Position numbers and translations under genes: made by a program. Shown piece after piece: positions 1 to 11,660 of a stretch of 64,000 nucleotides of DNA; the stretch's first letter is position 1, and each line of letters opens with the position of its first letter. The DNA lies in the NCBI RefSeq assembly GCF_002878395.1, contig NC_061120.1, positions 96,770,711-96,834,710 of the forward strand, read 5' to 3'. The stretch is from Capsicum annuum. Taxonomy: Eukaryota; Streptophyta; Magnoliopsida; Solanales; Solanaceae. The notes under the pieces are model-generated. The model saw nothing but the letters and a program-made list of their open reading frames with translations, was not told the origin of the DNA and ran no database searches.

Positions 1-1151
1 CTAAAATAAAAGTTGAATATTATAGTCATCAAACTGCAAGATTAGATTTTAAATTCATTTGATTATTAATTCTTTATTTTATCACCATTAATCACTTTTC
101 ATAAAATCTTTCTCTATTCATTTTTTTTTTTTTACATTTTATGTCTTTTTACTTAATTTCTTGTTTTAAAATTTATATATAATTATAAAGGCAGATCATA
201 GATAAGGTAATATGTCATTTTTCTATGATCTTCATTTGTATTTATGTTTTTTCCTTTTCTTTTAGCTTTTTTAAAATTTAAATTAATAAATTATTTGTTA
301 TTGTAAAAGTAAGTTACTTAAATTATTTCAAATAAATATTTTATTAATGGATGAATATCTACAACAAAGATTCTTCACTTGTCAATTTATAAGGAGTAAC
401 TATTCATAACTCACACCTCTTTAATTTCTACTCTTAATAAATCTACTTATTTGTTTATTTATTATCTTCTTCTAATTATAAAATGATAATATATTTTTAA
501 ATATTTTAAGCATTTTTCTTGATTAATTAACATATTCGCAATGAGTAATTATCCATGGTTCACACCTTTTTAATTTTATCTTTTAATAATAATCATAACT
601 CTCATAATTTTCTTGTCTATAACCTCCAAATTTTAATTTGTAAGTTTATGATTTAGTTTTATAGAGACTCCCATTCAAGGTTGTCTTTTTTCTTCTTCAT
701 CATTTTAGTTTGTGAATTATCTAACATGTCACAGAAAAGAAATATCTGAAGGTAAGAAATATTTCATTTTCAGTCTTTCTTTTTATTTTTATGTACTTCA
801 ACATGTTTCCTTAATTGTAAATTATTTTATTTATGTATATATTATCATCCTCTAAGAAAGTATGATCAAGAAAATCTCCGTGATGATGAATGTAATAATG
901 CACCGTTGGTATGTGATTGATCTTTCTAAAAATCAGTTTGCAATTGACACAAATTTTATAGTCATATAATGTAAATAGATTATAATATTTAGATTTTGAA
1001 AGTTAATGATTTTTTATGTAAAGTTTAAATCTATTGTTTTTTGATATAATTTTTTTTTATTGGTATGATACTTTGTGTATTCATAGTTATGCTAATTTTT
1101 TTGTATTTAATTGGTAGCATATGATGAGAAATTTGATATATAGAGCAGAAG
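1..1151. other. AT-rich intergenic stretch
   Basis: Very AT-rich sequence with poly-T runs (for example around 121-133). I see no reading frame, RNA gene or recognisable transposon end in it. Confidence 0.5.
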
Positions 1152-1199
1152 ATGGTGGCTGATCTACTTGCAAAGGAAGATGCTAGAAGAGAAAAATGA
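1152..1199 (+). pseudogene. Possible LINE RNase H tail fragment
   Basis: A 15-codon frame reads MVADLLAKEDARREK then stop. The VADLLAKE string resembles the C-terminal helix of the RNase H domain carried by plant non-LTR retrotransposons (pattern N-x-VAD-x-LAK-x-G). Nothing upstream extends the similarity, so this is at most a very short 3' remnant. The match could be chance. Confidence 0.25.
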
Positions 1200-1217
1200 A
1201 GCATAATTAGGGACCTC

Positions 1218-1311
1218 TTTTGCTAGAAATTTTTAACTATGACTTGTATTATCAACTTAGCTACTTTTGCTAGAATTTTTTTAACTTTGATTTGTACTAA
1301 TAACTTAGTTG
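1218..1311. repeat. Two-copy 47-bp tandem repeat
   Basis: The block starting TTTTGCTAGAAATTTTTAAC at 1218 recurs at 1265 as TTTTGCTAGAATTTTTTTAA. The period is 47 bp and the copies differ at only a few positions. It lies just 3' of the possible LINE fragment and could be a duplicated 3' tail. Confidence 0.75.
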
Positions 1312-1378
1312 GATATATTGAAAATGCTACTCAATTGGTCCTCTATTATCTCTTTATTTTTGTTATGAAGCATATTGT

Positions 1379-2226
1379 TACGACCCAAAAACAAGGGTCA
1401 TGATGACACTTGTCAGGGCGTACCTTAACAAGTAAGCCTATCACCCAAACAGATACAAAAAGAGAAAAAAAGACGAAACTACCCCAAGGTAAGGCTTCTA
1501 GAATGAAGTCGAATCCTATAAGTAATTATAACAAAAAGAATATATCCAAATACCATACAATTCCAAAACTAGGTGTTAATAGTGTAAGAAATACTAATAG
1601 TGTAGGAGTAATTACGGTCCACTTGTACTCACTAGTTATCATAGGCCGACTGAGCAAAGTAGATAATAAGGCATACAAAATACACACTAAGGGCATATCA
1701 CTTGTAATAAAAAATATCTGACAATGGTAGCCCACACCGCTTGCACTAACAATTCTATAATACTCACATATATTGCAATAAACACCAGAAAAAATCACAA
1801 ATATACATTATACCACATACAAGTAAAGCACAGAAGGACAACATACACAAGTATATCAAGTACAAGTAAAGGAAGATATAACAAATAGATAGGTAACAAG
1901 TAAGGAAGAAATACAATAACATCACAAGAATAATAAAGTACATACAATAAAAATGATGAGAATGATGATGAAGATGTAGTGCACGAGGTCGTAGCACAAA
2001 CTCTAAGACTGTCGCACAACCTTCGTATATGCCTACTGAGCTAAATCTTCCCGACATACGACCCATGGGGGGTTTGTCAACCCCTATACAATCCATATCC
2101 ATATCTTCTTCCGGCATATCCCTCAGAGAGGATTTTTATAATATGTCAGATATTTTATCAAAAAAAGCCAGTATTTCTCAATGTTTCCAGTATTTCTATG
2201 GTGCTACCCATATTTCATAAATGTAC
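1379..2226 (-). repeat. LTR-like remnant (family ending GGGTCGTAACA)
   Basis: The left edge TGTTACGACCC is the reverse complement of an LTR 3' end. The adjacent GTCATGATGACACTTG matches, in reverse, the ends at 61140-61171 and 62315-62348 of this window (CATCATGAC...TCGTGACA or TCGCGACA). The piece therefore looks like an LTR read on the minus strand. The right boundary is uncertain: a CA at 2226 precedes the integrase remnant of element H. Long T-rich open frames inside are not credible genes. I could not find target duplications. Confidence 0.4.
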
Positions 2227-2259
2227 ATGATATGAGAATGTAATACTCATAATTAACCA

Positions 2260-2645
2260 TAATGATTATTTCCATGTCCAACCAATATACCAACCAAGTG
2301 AGCCAAATATCCATTCAATATTTCCAAAGACTTACGAAGCAAGTCCGTACCTTGAGGTCTAACCTCAAAAACCTCAAACCAACCCACTGGAGAGCGACAA
2401 TACCTACCATACAAAGCCTTAAAATGAGCCATATTGATAGTGAAATGGCAGTTATTATTATATGCAAACTCTGCAATGGCTAAATGTTGTTTCCACTAAC
2501 CACCAAAATCCATCACACAAGCGCAGAGTATATCTTCCAAAACCTGATAGTCCACTCTGACGTACCATCAGTCTGCGAGTGAAATGTGCTACTTATCAAC
2601 CCGAATACCCAACTTATCTTTAAAAGTCTTTCAAAAGTGAGATAT
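2260..2645 (-). pseudogene. Ty3 chromovirus integrase, C-terminal part (element H)
   Basis: Read on the minus strand this is the end of the integrase catalytic core and the start of its C-terminal region of a Ty3/gypsy chromovirus. Recognisable pieces in order are [44 protein letters not shown] and RPQGTDLLRKSLE, with stops and frameshifts between. The frame continues from 5287-6311 on the far side of solo LTR G, which split the gene. Similarity fades before a chromodomain or polypurine tract is reached, so H is truncated on this side. Integrase would join cDNA to chromosomal DNA; this copy is dead. Confidence 0.8.
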
Positions 2646-2875
2646 TATAATATCTTGTACTTTTACCTAGCTTAAATTCATCCCAAAGATGTTAAAGACA
2701 TACTTTAAAGATGAATACACTTTTGTATATGTGGAATTTTCAAGATTTTCACTTTACGTTACGTGAGAAATTGAATAAGCTTTCCATTGATACCAAATTC
2801 ACCTAAATTCGATAACCGGGTAAGAAGTTATGGTGATTTAAAGTTTCAGCCGTAAAACACCATCATTTCAGCCAG

Positions 2876-3113
2876 TGGCGCATCGCGCCAAAAGACAAAA
2901 TGATGTTTGTCAGTTTTCGGTAAGACTCTGTAATTACACCGCATCGCGGAGGGCTCCTAAATCCTAATTGTCCTTTTTCTAGTGAATCTTCGCGTCGCGC
3001 CAAACTTCCAGGTCGAAAATAAAGTGGCAGCACGATAGCTTCGCGTCGTGCCATCTCCCAATTTCTCAGTTGTCAAATTCCAGTGACACGGCGTGATATC
3101 GCTGCGTCATGCC
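2876..3113 (+). repeat. CpG-word array in LTR G
   Basis: Short CG-rich words related to CATCGCG or GCGTCGCG recur at about 2881, 2941, 2991, 3041 and 3091-3110, roughly every 50-60 bp, in otherwise AT-rich sequence. Examples are GGCGCATCGCGCC and CTTCGCGTCGCGCC. They lie 230-470 bp from the LTR 5' end, before the CT-rich stretch at about 3265-3300 where transcription may start. Confidence 0.75.
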
Positions 3114-4010
3114 AGGTGCCCATTTTGAAAAATTTTGCCAGAAATTAAAATACACATCCAAGGTTAAATGGGTCTTTTTCCATGGCTTTATTCTACCCAG
3201 ATGTGGGATTTAAGCCCTAAAAATGTCCTTAGCTACTTATTATTCATTTTTTCCCAATATCAAGAACATTCTCTCTCAAGAAAACAAAACCTTTACCCTT
3301 GATAATCAAGGTCAATCTCAAGAAATCATCCAAGAACTACAAGAACCTTCAAGGTTTCCTTTCTCAGGTATCCAAAGTGTTCATTCATAGATTCCTTTTG
3401 TCCATGAAGCCCAAGAATCAAGTTTTAAACTATGAATTATGATATTCATGCTATGTGTCGATTATGTTCATGTGGTTGTTGTTGTTGTTGTATGATTTCC
3501 AAGTTGGAATCTTTATGTGTTTTATGAAAATATGTTAGCATGTGAGTTGAAAACCATGAATTTTAGTTGGTTATGATATGTTAATTTGATGATTATGCCA
3601 TTCCCTAAGTCATGCACCTTAATTGTTTGACAAAATGTCTAAGAGACTAAAAATTATGTAATATGACTCAATTGTGACTTAAGTGAAGGATTCATGTTTT
3701 ACCCTTATGTTCAAATAACTCCCATGCTATTGATGTGCCATGTAGATGTTTGTTGGAATGCTTATGATGTTAGAGCATGAAATTATGGCATTGAGTATAT
3801 GCATTCCTACTATGTACAAGATTATGATAACCATGTACTTCATGAAATCCTCAACTTATTGTATTATGGATTGTTGATGTTGGTCGTGTATTCAAGAATG
3901 TTGTACCTTGTCAATTTCCTTCTATCGAGTCCTGGGGGTACTTGTACCCAATAATTTAGTTGTATCCCAATAGCCAGTGTTATATTTTCAGTATATCCTC
4001 AGTCAAGTCA

Positions 4011-4160
4011 TGTTCAGTAGAATTCAGTCAGTCGTGTGACTCAGGAAAACTCAGTAAACTCAGTAATCCCAGTAATCTCCGAAAGCTCAGTACTTCAGTA
4101 ATCTCAGTAGTATTTCATCAGTTAATGAAAGTCAATGAACTCAGTCCAGTTCAATTCAGT
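4011..4160 (+). repeat. CAGT-rich low-complexity tract
   Basis: The tetramer CAGT/TCAGTA is iterated many times (CTCAGTAAACTCAGTAATC and variants). The LTRs of element B carry the reverse-complement ACTGA-rich tract at about 27640-27830 and 35390-35580, so this is a family feature of the LTR. Confidence 0.7.
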
Positions 4161-4221
4161 TAATCATGTTTAGTGTCTATTCATATGGGAGTAGGATTTA
4201 TCACCGAGTAAAACCAAGGAT

Positions 4222-4402
4222 GAGGACACACACTGACAGTTGAGGGTGTGATCCTTAGAAAAAATCCTTGCATTCCAGAACTATGTAGCCAACATAGGCT
4301 GAGACATTAACACTGACAGATAAAGGTTGATGAGGTAGACAAACACTATCAGATGAGGATCCCACCATTCTCTTTTGGGGATACTTTCAGATGAGGGTTA
4401 CC
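4222..4402 (+). repeat. Iterated phrase CACTGACAGATGAGG in LTR G
   Basis: Variants occur at about 4230 (CACTGACAGTTGAGG), 4309 (CACTGACAGATAAAGG), 4347 (CACTATCAGATGAGG) and 4386 (TTTCAGATGAGGG). The B LTRs hold the reverse complement at 27419-27434, 27457-27471 and 27489-27504. Function is unknown. Confidence 0.7.
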
Positions 4403-5286
4403 TACAACTTGTCTTTACTAGTGGTGCGATATTGACACCCTTCCAATTAGGGTTACAGATTGGACCCCAACTTAGCTATATTGCTTTATTTAGGGCATGT
4501 CGGTTAGATGACTACTTCCCACAGTTACAGTTTTAGTCTCAGTCTCAGTAATAGAACTTAGAAAGTTCTTCAGAATTTTAGGACTGTCAGATATAGTCAA
4601 CTCAGAACAGTACAAAACTCAGTTAGTTCCATCAAAACCTAGACTTTCAGATATAGTCGCTCAGTATCAGTTATATTAGTTATCAGTAATCATACTCAGT
4701 AGTCCGTACCATTACAAATTTAGTCACCATCACTTATTTATGCATATATTCTCATGTTCATGTTATACAGTCAGTTAGCATTGTTCATGCATTTGAACCC
4801 TTTGAATTCAGCCTACCTCACATGCATACCAGTACATTCAATCGTACTGACGCATTTTCACTATGGTGTTTGATACCATATGTTCAGAAGCACGAGCTCC
4901 AGAGCATCAGTAACATTCCAATTTCAGCAGTCAGAGTTAACAATGAGTTCTCATCCTTTCAGTCCTCATCCTTGGAGTTAGTTGGGGATATATCCCATCA
5001 ACTCCTTATTCAGACAATTTAGAGGCTTTCCGACTATAGTATTTTTAGACTAGATATTTTCAAACATTGTTTCAATTTTGGTATTGTTTTACCACATTAT
5101 TTAGATATGGTTTTATTAGATATTTATCAGTTTTGAAACTTATGGCATGTTTTATCCTACTATTTCCGCATTTATACAGTATATTATGCAGTGTTCAGGC
5201 ACAGATATCAGTCATTGGTTAGCTTGTGGTCCTTCGGCATCATGAGCACCGTGTAGTATTCTGGGTATCGGATTTAGGGCATCATA

Positions 5287-6314
5287 GATATGAACACCGA
5301 ACCTTGATTTAAAATGATAGACATTGGCACACCATGAAGACGAATAATCTCACGAATGTAGATACGGGCCATCCTCTCTGTACTGATAGAGATTTGGATC
5401 GGAATGAAATTGGTAGACTTAGTCAATCGATCCACGATGACCAAACACTATTAGAACCATATGAAGTACGAGGTAATCTAGTCACGAAGTCCATAGTGAT
5501 TCATTCTCACTTCCACTCGAGAATAAGTAACCTCTGAAGCAATCCACCAGGTCTCAAATACTCGGTTTTCACCTGCTGGTAACATAGGCAACGAGCTGTA
5601 AATTTTGCTACATCTTCCTGATACCACCCTACCAGTAATGTTGTCTCAAGTTATAATATATCTTAGTCACTCCCGAATGGATGGAATAAATAGAACATGG
5701 ACCTTATCCAAAATCAATCTAATCCAATCACCTACTCTCGGCATACAAACTCAGCCTCCAATCCTCAAAACTCCATCTGAATCAAGTGAAGCTTTATTAA
5801 ACTCGCTACTTAACACCTTATCCCAAATCAACCTCAATTTGACATCATCAAATTAATGAGCTCAAACCTTCTCCATCAAATAAGTCCTAGCCTTCAAAAA
5901 TGCCAAAATATGCACAGGTGTCGAAATACTAAGACTAATCATCTGGTTAGCTAAAGACTGAACCTCTAATTCCAAAGGCCTCTCCTAGGTCAAAAGATGC
6001 TCATAGATATCTATACTAGTCGACTTTTGGCTCAAGGTATCTGTAACCATATTAGCCTTGAATAAATGATAGAGAATAGTCGTCATAATCCTTAAGAAAC
6101 TCAAACCAATGATATAGTCTCATATTAAGATCTCCCTAGGTGAAGAAGTACCAAAGTCTATGATGATCCGAGAAGATCTCACAATGGACTCCATTCAAGT
6201 AGTGCCTCTACAACTTCAAAGTTAAAACAATCGAGCACAACCCCAAATCACGGATAGGGTAATTCTTTTTATGGGGATTCAAATAATGAGAAGCATGCAC
6301 AATTACCTTACTCT
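5287..6314 (-). pseudogene. RNase H end and integrase start (element H)
   Basis: Minus-strand chromovirus pol. From high to low coordinate: the RNase H segment KVIVHASHYLNPHKKNYPI, then DHHSLRY, then the tether to integrase, then the integrase core with TKSTNFIPI, ERMARIYIREIVRLHG and GVPMSIILNQGS next to the G insertion. Stops are frequent. Its upstream half lies at 10011-10156 beyond the CACTA transposon, and its downstream half at 2260-2645 beyond LTR G. Pol would convert retrotransposon RNA to cDNA and integrate it; this copy cannot. Confidence 0.82.
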
Positions 6315-6408
6315 CACTACAATAAAAATGGCCTTTAAGAAAGGGAATTATTGTCTCTAAATGTTAAAATCTAATCCCAAAAGAGCATTTACAATGGGAA
6401 ATAGCTGG

Positions 6409-6770
6409 TTGCCATCCGTCGTAATAAGCTCCGTCGCTAAATGTCAATAGTGATAGGTTCAAAATTCTGGTCGCTAAATGCTTTTAGAGAGGAGTAAGAA
6501 ATCTGGTTGCAAAATACTTTTAGGGACTACATATCCTGTCCTAATAAATGATTTGTATTTCTTTTTCCGGTGGCTAAACCTCTTTAAGGACATGAAACTA
6601 ACTGGTCCTAGATTACCTTTAAGGACCAGCAACTTACAATTCTTAGATTATCATTTAAGGTAGAGAAACATTTTTGGTCCTAGAATATCTTTTAGAGATG
6701 ACCAACATAGAATATGTTTTAGAGACAAGCAATATTTATGGTCTCAATTGACAATAATGATCCTAAAGCT
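6409..6770 (+). repeat. CACTA subterminal repeats
   Basis: About eight degenerate copies of a 10-25 bp unit like TGGTCGCTAAATGCTTTTAG recur every 30-40 bp: CCGTCGCTAAATG near 6431, TGGTCGCTAAATGC near 6468, TGGTTGCAAAATACTTTTAG near 6503, GGTGGCTAAACCTCTTTAAGG near 6569, and further TTTA(A/G)GG-ending copies. In CACTA elements such arrays are the binding sites of the TNPA-type protein; that role here is inferred. Confidence 0.75.
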
Positions 6771-9180
6771 TAATTTCACAAAAAGTAATTCTCATTTAAA
6801 ACTATCAAATTGCTGCTAAAAATCTAGATACAAAATAATAATACATATAGAGAGTGTTAGTTTAGCCCAACATCCTATAATCGATGTTTTCTTCAATATT
6901 TGTTCAACACCTAAACAAAAAAATCTTAGCTAATATCATAAGTGAGACAATGATATATATCATGTTTTGCATAATATAACGGGCTTGTGTATCTTTTAAA
7001 CTTGCATCTTCACTTGTAGCTTCAATCTTCAAAATTTGTAAGTACAAAACTTTTAAAAAAGAGGTTGAATAACTATCTGTATAACATATGTAAATTTTAC
7101 ACTAGCAATAGTTAAATAGCTCACTTCAAAAGAAATCTAAATTCCGCCAAGTGTTATCTAGCAATATCAAGAAACCTGCAATAATATAACAAAAATTAAT
7201 TAGAAAAGTTTTGGGATACATTAACTATAAAGTAGCGGTGCTTATCCATATAACTGAAAGTTGTAAGCATGCTTATTACCTTTCAGTTTAATAAAGTTCA
7301 TTATTTTATTAAATTTATAGGCAACGACCAGATAGTTTTTATATTTTCTTCATTTTCTATCGTAGTAATGTTACTATTCATTTCCACTGGCAGGAGTTAT
7401 CTTCAACTAAGTAAAGCATCCTACACTAAGCTGAATCTTGTAAACAGAGCCTTCTTTTCACTAATAGGTGAATTTCAAAGTTGGAGGTAGAAAAGGTCAT
7501 TACTGCTATGTGGAAATACTACCTGGGTCATTCAAAAGATTTTTAAAGCAAGGAAGTAAATCCTGAAAGCACCAACTTTATAGGAAAGCCTTAGAGAAAG
7601 GTTGGAGAAAGTAATGGTAAACTAGAAGCATTACCCTTCTTCCACAACATCAAAAGGAATGCTGGAAGAACATTTCCTTGTACTAAAATATACATCCACG
7701 ACACAAGTTTATTTTGTAGTTAGCTGTGCAAAGAAAAGTTGCTATGGTGGATCAGTTGAGGAAGTTTGCTAGACAAGTGCCCCCTAACTATTTATTTTGT
7801 GATATGACTGAGAAAACATCGACTATCTTCCTTTTTTGCCTGTCCTATTATTGGTTCACTATGGAAACGATTATTTAGATGGATGGATATGCATAGAACT
7901 ATATATTACAATGATTAAGCTAAATCATTGGGAAGTGACTCTCACCCACCTAAATACTATACCTTGAAGTACACAAAAGATATACTACTGAACAAGATAG
8001 ATTGGTGACTGGTGTGAATTGTTTGATGTTTTTAGTTCTAGTATTGTCTAGTTTGTAGCTAGGCTTCAGAAAAAAATGAATGTTAGATAGTAAAGTCTAA
8101 GAAACTTCATTAATATAGCTCTGCAATGGCAACCAAAATTACTGTACCTAATATTTTATCTTCTCTAAGCAAATATCTGAATTTACATCTAAGAAAATTA
8201 TTATATGGTATGGATTGTGGCACAACATAAAGGTTTCAGTTCTTCTGAAGATACAAATTCTTTCGGGGTAATATTTTCAGTTTGCTTCTTATGTGCAAGA
8301 TGGATCTTCTCATCAAATGGAACAAGGAAATTTTGTGAGTTAAAACTAAAACTCCTAGCTATTTGTACCTTGTTGAAGGTGGATCCATATTATGTAAAAG
8401 TTAAACGAAAAGAGAAAGAATAAATACAACAAGCGCCAAACAGTAAATAAATTGCAACAAGCTCTAAGTGCTTATTTATTTTATCTTTAGTTATTCTTAG
8501 TTTGTTAGAATAACAAAAAAAAATGTGTGATGGAGACCATCCAATAATTTTACCTACAGGAAAATATGTAAATTGCACCTTAATATGTGAGAAAGAGTCT
8601 CAAAATTATACGACTACAAAATAGAGTCCATTTTAAAGTCAAACAGTTCATTCATCAGTTGTTTTAAGCAGAACAACACTATATTACTTTGAATACTCGG
8701 GGGAGCATTCAACACTAACTATGTCCAGGCAAACATACTGCCTCGAATACTTATGGGAACATTTAGCACAATAAGCCAAGAAAAAATAGAAGTCTTTCCT
8801 ATGTACGGGAAACATATCTAGTCTATAGATAAGGTGGAGTTTCTCCATATAATAGAGCCATTGAAAGAATCCTACTCTGTGGCTCGAGCTGCACAACAGG
8901 TGGCCAACAAATTTAAAGTGCCTTTAATAGTTTGCGTGATGTGGCCAAGAGGAAGTAATGGTGGAAGTAAAAGAAACTATTGTGGCTGTATTGGCACCCT
9001 AAACATTTATAAAGTACAATCGATTGGAATTATCACACTAAAATGGACGAAGGAGACCAAGACCCGCTCCCACACCATACCCCTATGTTTTAAAAAAATA
9101 AAGCTCTACCCTACCCCGCCCTGCCTTATTTAAGGACTGCCCTCTCCACACCCACTAAACCCCACTACCATTACTAGTAG

Positions 9181-9230
9181 TATGTACACAACTTATGGAC
9201 CTTACCCCTACTTTGTGAAGGTAGAGAGAT
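9181..9230 (+). repeat. SINE-like patch (CCTTACCCCTAC...GGTAGAGAG)
   Basis: The string GACCTTACCCCTACTTTG followed by GAAGGTAGAGAG resembles a motif widespread in short interspersed repeats of Solanaceae. A diverged copy is at 63021-63062. The limits of an element could not be set, and no poly-A tail or target duplication was found. Confidence 0.35.
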
Positions 9231-9449
9231 GATAATTGACCATCTACAAATTAATATATTTCATAGTAAAATGACCTAGTTATAAAAAAGTTTAAAAAAT
9301 AATAGATTCAAAAAATATAGAGAATAGGAAGAATAAAGTAGCTCGAACAATCAAGCAATAAAATGAATTTAGAACAATTTTTGAAGAAAAAGAGCAACTA
9401 GATGAAATATAACTCATCGCGTTCAAGAGAGATGAGCCCAAGAAAAAGG

Positions 9450-9645
9450 ACACAACAATGGAGAACCCATAATTTCCACTCTAATTGTTAAAGCTGTGTA
9501 CAATTAAGATCCCTACTATTGCATATATACAATTGATGCCAGAGAGATAAAGCACACAACAATGGAGAACGCATAGTTGCTACTCCAATTGCTAATTAAA
9601 GTTATGTTCAAGCAGATCCCTAATTGTGCATATACGATTGATGCT
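9450..9645 (+). repeat. Two-copy 104-bp tandem repeat in the CACTA element
   Basis: The block beginning ACACAACAATGGAGAAC at 9450 recurs at 9554. Both copies continue through a TCCAATTG- or TCTAATTG-like core and end near CAATTGATGCC or CGATTGATGCT. The copies have diverged by substitutions and small indels. Confidence 0.78.
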
Positions 9646-9737
9646 ATAGGGTAAAAATTTGTGACCAATAGTGTGTTTTAGTAAGGAAAACAGAGTTTTA
9701 ATTAGTTTTTCAGTGAAATTAAAAAGATTTATTGGGC

Positions 9738-9740
9738 ATA

Positions 9741-9767
<27 letters not shown>
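9738..9767. repeat. (AT)n microsatellite
   Basis: About 15 uninterrupted AT dinucleotides near the right end of the CACTA element. Confidence 0.95.
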
Positions 9768-9773
<6 letters not shown>

Positions 9774-10010
9774 TAAAAAACATTATTGAAATTTTAATAT
9801 TAAAATTTTGGCGGTACTTTCTTCTGCTCATGTCTATGAATTATAATTTGGGAATGGTTATAAATTTTTTTAGGGACCAGATTTTATACCTTCACAATAA
9901 AATAGTATATAAGAACCAGTATATAGTCTCTTCCTAATACATATACTTTTAGAGATGAGATCATTAATTCATCCCTAATTATTGGTCATAAATAAAGCAT
10001 TTTCTCATAG

Positions 10011-10156
10011 TCTCCAACATAAACACAATACCTAACCCAACATCTAAAGCATTACAAAGGACGGTGAAACATATGCCCTCCTTTGGCAAAATCAAGAAAG
10101 GAGGTGAAATCAACAAATCCTTGAGCTTTTGGAAGCTCGCTTCAAGCTTCTGACCA
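10011..10156 (-). pseudogene. RNase H domain, first part (element H)
   Basis: Minus-strand frame with NALDVGLGIVFMLE, the start of the chromovirus RNase H domain (family pattern CDAS-x-VGLGCVLMQ; the catalytic D is N here). It stops at the CACTA insertion and resumes at 6311. The D-to-N change is a G-to-A transition, in line with the decay of the rest of H. Confidence 0.75.
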
Positions 10157-10935
10157 CTAAAAAGAAATCTTCTTCTGAGTCAAATTGGTCAATGGATCTG
10201 CTAAAGATAAGAAACCCTCAATAAAATGCTTATAATAACCTACCAAGCCAACAAAACTCCAAATCTCGGTGGGAAAAATAACTACTGTAATCTTGGATGG
10301 ATTAACCATAATACCCTCTTTAGTCACTATATGACCCAAGAAAGAAACAGACTCCAATCAAAACTCACACTTGGATAACTTGGCTTACAACTTCTCATCA
10401 CTCAATCTCTGAATCACAATCCACAAATGCTTCTATGATCGATCCCACTCTTGGAATAAATAAAGACATCATCTGTAAATACAATAACAAAGGGGTCGAG
10501 ATATGATCAAAATACCTGGTTCATCAACTCTATGAATGCGGCTGGGGTATTGGTCAACCCAAAGGACATAAACAAGAACTCATAATAACCATAATGAGTC
10601 TAAAAATCTATCTTCAGAATATCCAAATCTCTAATCCTCAACTGGTGATACCCGAATCTCAAATCAATCTTTGAAAACACCGTGACATCCTAAAGCTGAT
10701 TGAATAAATCATTAATACAAGGAAGAGGATACTTATTCTTAATCGTCACCTTGTTCAACTATCAATAATCGATACATATCTGCATAGATCCATCCTTATT
10801 CTTCACAAACAAGACAAGCGTACCCCATGGAGACACACTAGGTTGGATAACCTTGTCTAGCAACTCCTACAACTGATTCTTCAATTCTTTTAACTCAACT
10901 AGGGCCGTCCTATAATAAAGAATAGAAATGGGCTT
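10157..10935 (-). pseudogene. Reverse transcriptase (element H)
   Basis: Minus-strand Ty3/gypsy reverse transcriptase. In order: [48 protein letters not shown], the catalytic box VIVFTDDVFIYSK (about 10450-10490, both aspartates present), then SVSFLGHIVTKEGIMV and VGYYKHFIEGF at 10160-10350. Several TAA/TAG stops replace expected Q or W codons. It retains the YxDD-type pair that elements A and B lack. Confidence 0.85.
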
Positions 10936-10999
10936 AGTGCCTGACTCAAAATCAATAAAAAAATCAATATCACTATCCAGAGGCATACCAGGCAAATCC

Positions 11000-11660
11000 G
11001 TAGGGACCACATCCATAAATTACGAACAATACAAACTCAATCCAAAAAAGAAGGTGTAAGAACTATAGTATCATGAATATGATCCAAGTACGACAAACAT
11101 CCCTTCTCAACTAATCAATGAGCCTGAACATAAGATATAACCCTCTTAGGACCTAAATAAAGCACACCCTTCTAAGCTATCTTCGGCACACTCAATGAAG
11201 CTAGAGTCATAGGATCTTAGCATAATAATCTATAAAAACATAGTAAGGATCCAATCAATCCATACCCAAGATGATGTAGAAATCAGCCTTACCTAAGACA
11301 AGAAAATCTACCCAAGTCTCACACCTAGCAAAAGTCACAATACAGGATCGGTACACTCAATCCACCATAAAAAAATCTCCTACTATGGTAGATACATAAA
11401 TAGGCATGGTAAGAGAATTACTAACATAATTAAAACCTGAAGAAAAATATATAAACACATAGGAGAAAGTCAATCCTTGATCAAATAACACACGTCCAGA
11501 TCTGAAACAAATAAGGATAGTACCTATGATCATAACATCAGAAGCTTCTACCTCTTGTCTAATGGGTATAGCATAGCACTGTCCATAAATATCAATTGGC
11601 TAAGTTGCCATGTGACCCACCACAAGCTCTACTACCTCTGTCTCTCACACTTCTAGTAGA
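11000..11660 (-). pseudogene. Aspartic protease region (element H), heavily decayed
   Basis: Lies between the RT and the gag zinc knuckle on the minus strand, where chromoviruses encode the aspartic protease. I see fragments consistent with that (for example a DPG-like catalytic triplet near 11485 within an LFDPG-type context, and an ILGMDWL-like stretch near 11260) but with many stops. The assignment rests mainly on position. Confidence 0.55.

Larger units (their letters stand above)
2646..5286 (+). mobile_element. Solo LTR G of a Tekay/Del-type Ty3 element
   Basis: A 2641-bp LTR with no internal region. Its start, TATAATATCTTGTACTTTTA, parallels the LTR start of element A (TGTAATACCCCATACTTTTT) with terminal TG changed to TA. 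Its end GGGCATCATA corresponds to GGGCGTTACA, with CA changed to TA. A perfect 5-bp target duplication GATAT flanks it (2641-2645 and 5287-5291), and the H integrase frame resumes across it, proving insertion followed by LTR-LTR recombination. It is the same family as the LTRs of element B: the phrases around 4222-4400 match 27419-27504 in reverse complement. Confidence 0.88.
6315..10010 (+). mobile_element. CACTA (En/Spm-type) DNA transposon, apparently non-autonomous
   Basis: The left end CACTACAATAAAAATGGCC is the classic plant CACTA terminus. The right end ...GCATTTTCTCATAG is its degraded inverted copy and lacks the final TG. The 3-bp target duplication TCT (6312-6314, 10011-10013) fits the superfamily, and removing the element with one TCT restores the reading frame of the H RNase H domain. 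Subterminal direct repeats are clear at the left end. I recognise no transposase or TNPA-like frame within; the longest open frames (70-100 codons) look random. Orientation is arbitrary. Confidence 0.82.

Noticed and set aside
1764..2117. 117-codon minus-strand open frame rich in L, Y, C and H
   Set aside because: Composition reflects a T-rich LTR-like segment; no domain, and it spans the presumed LTR.
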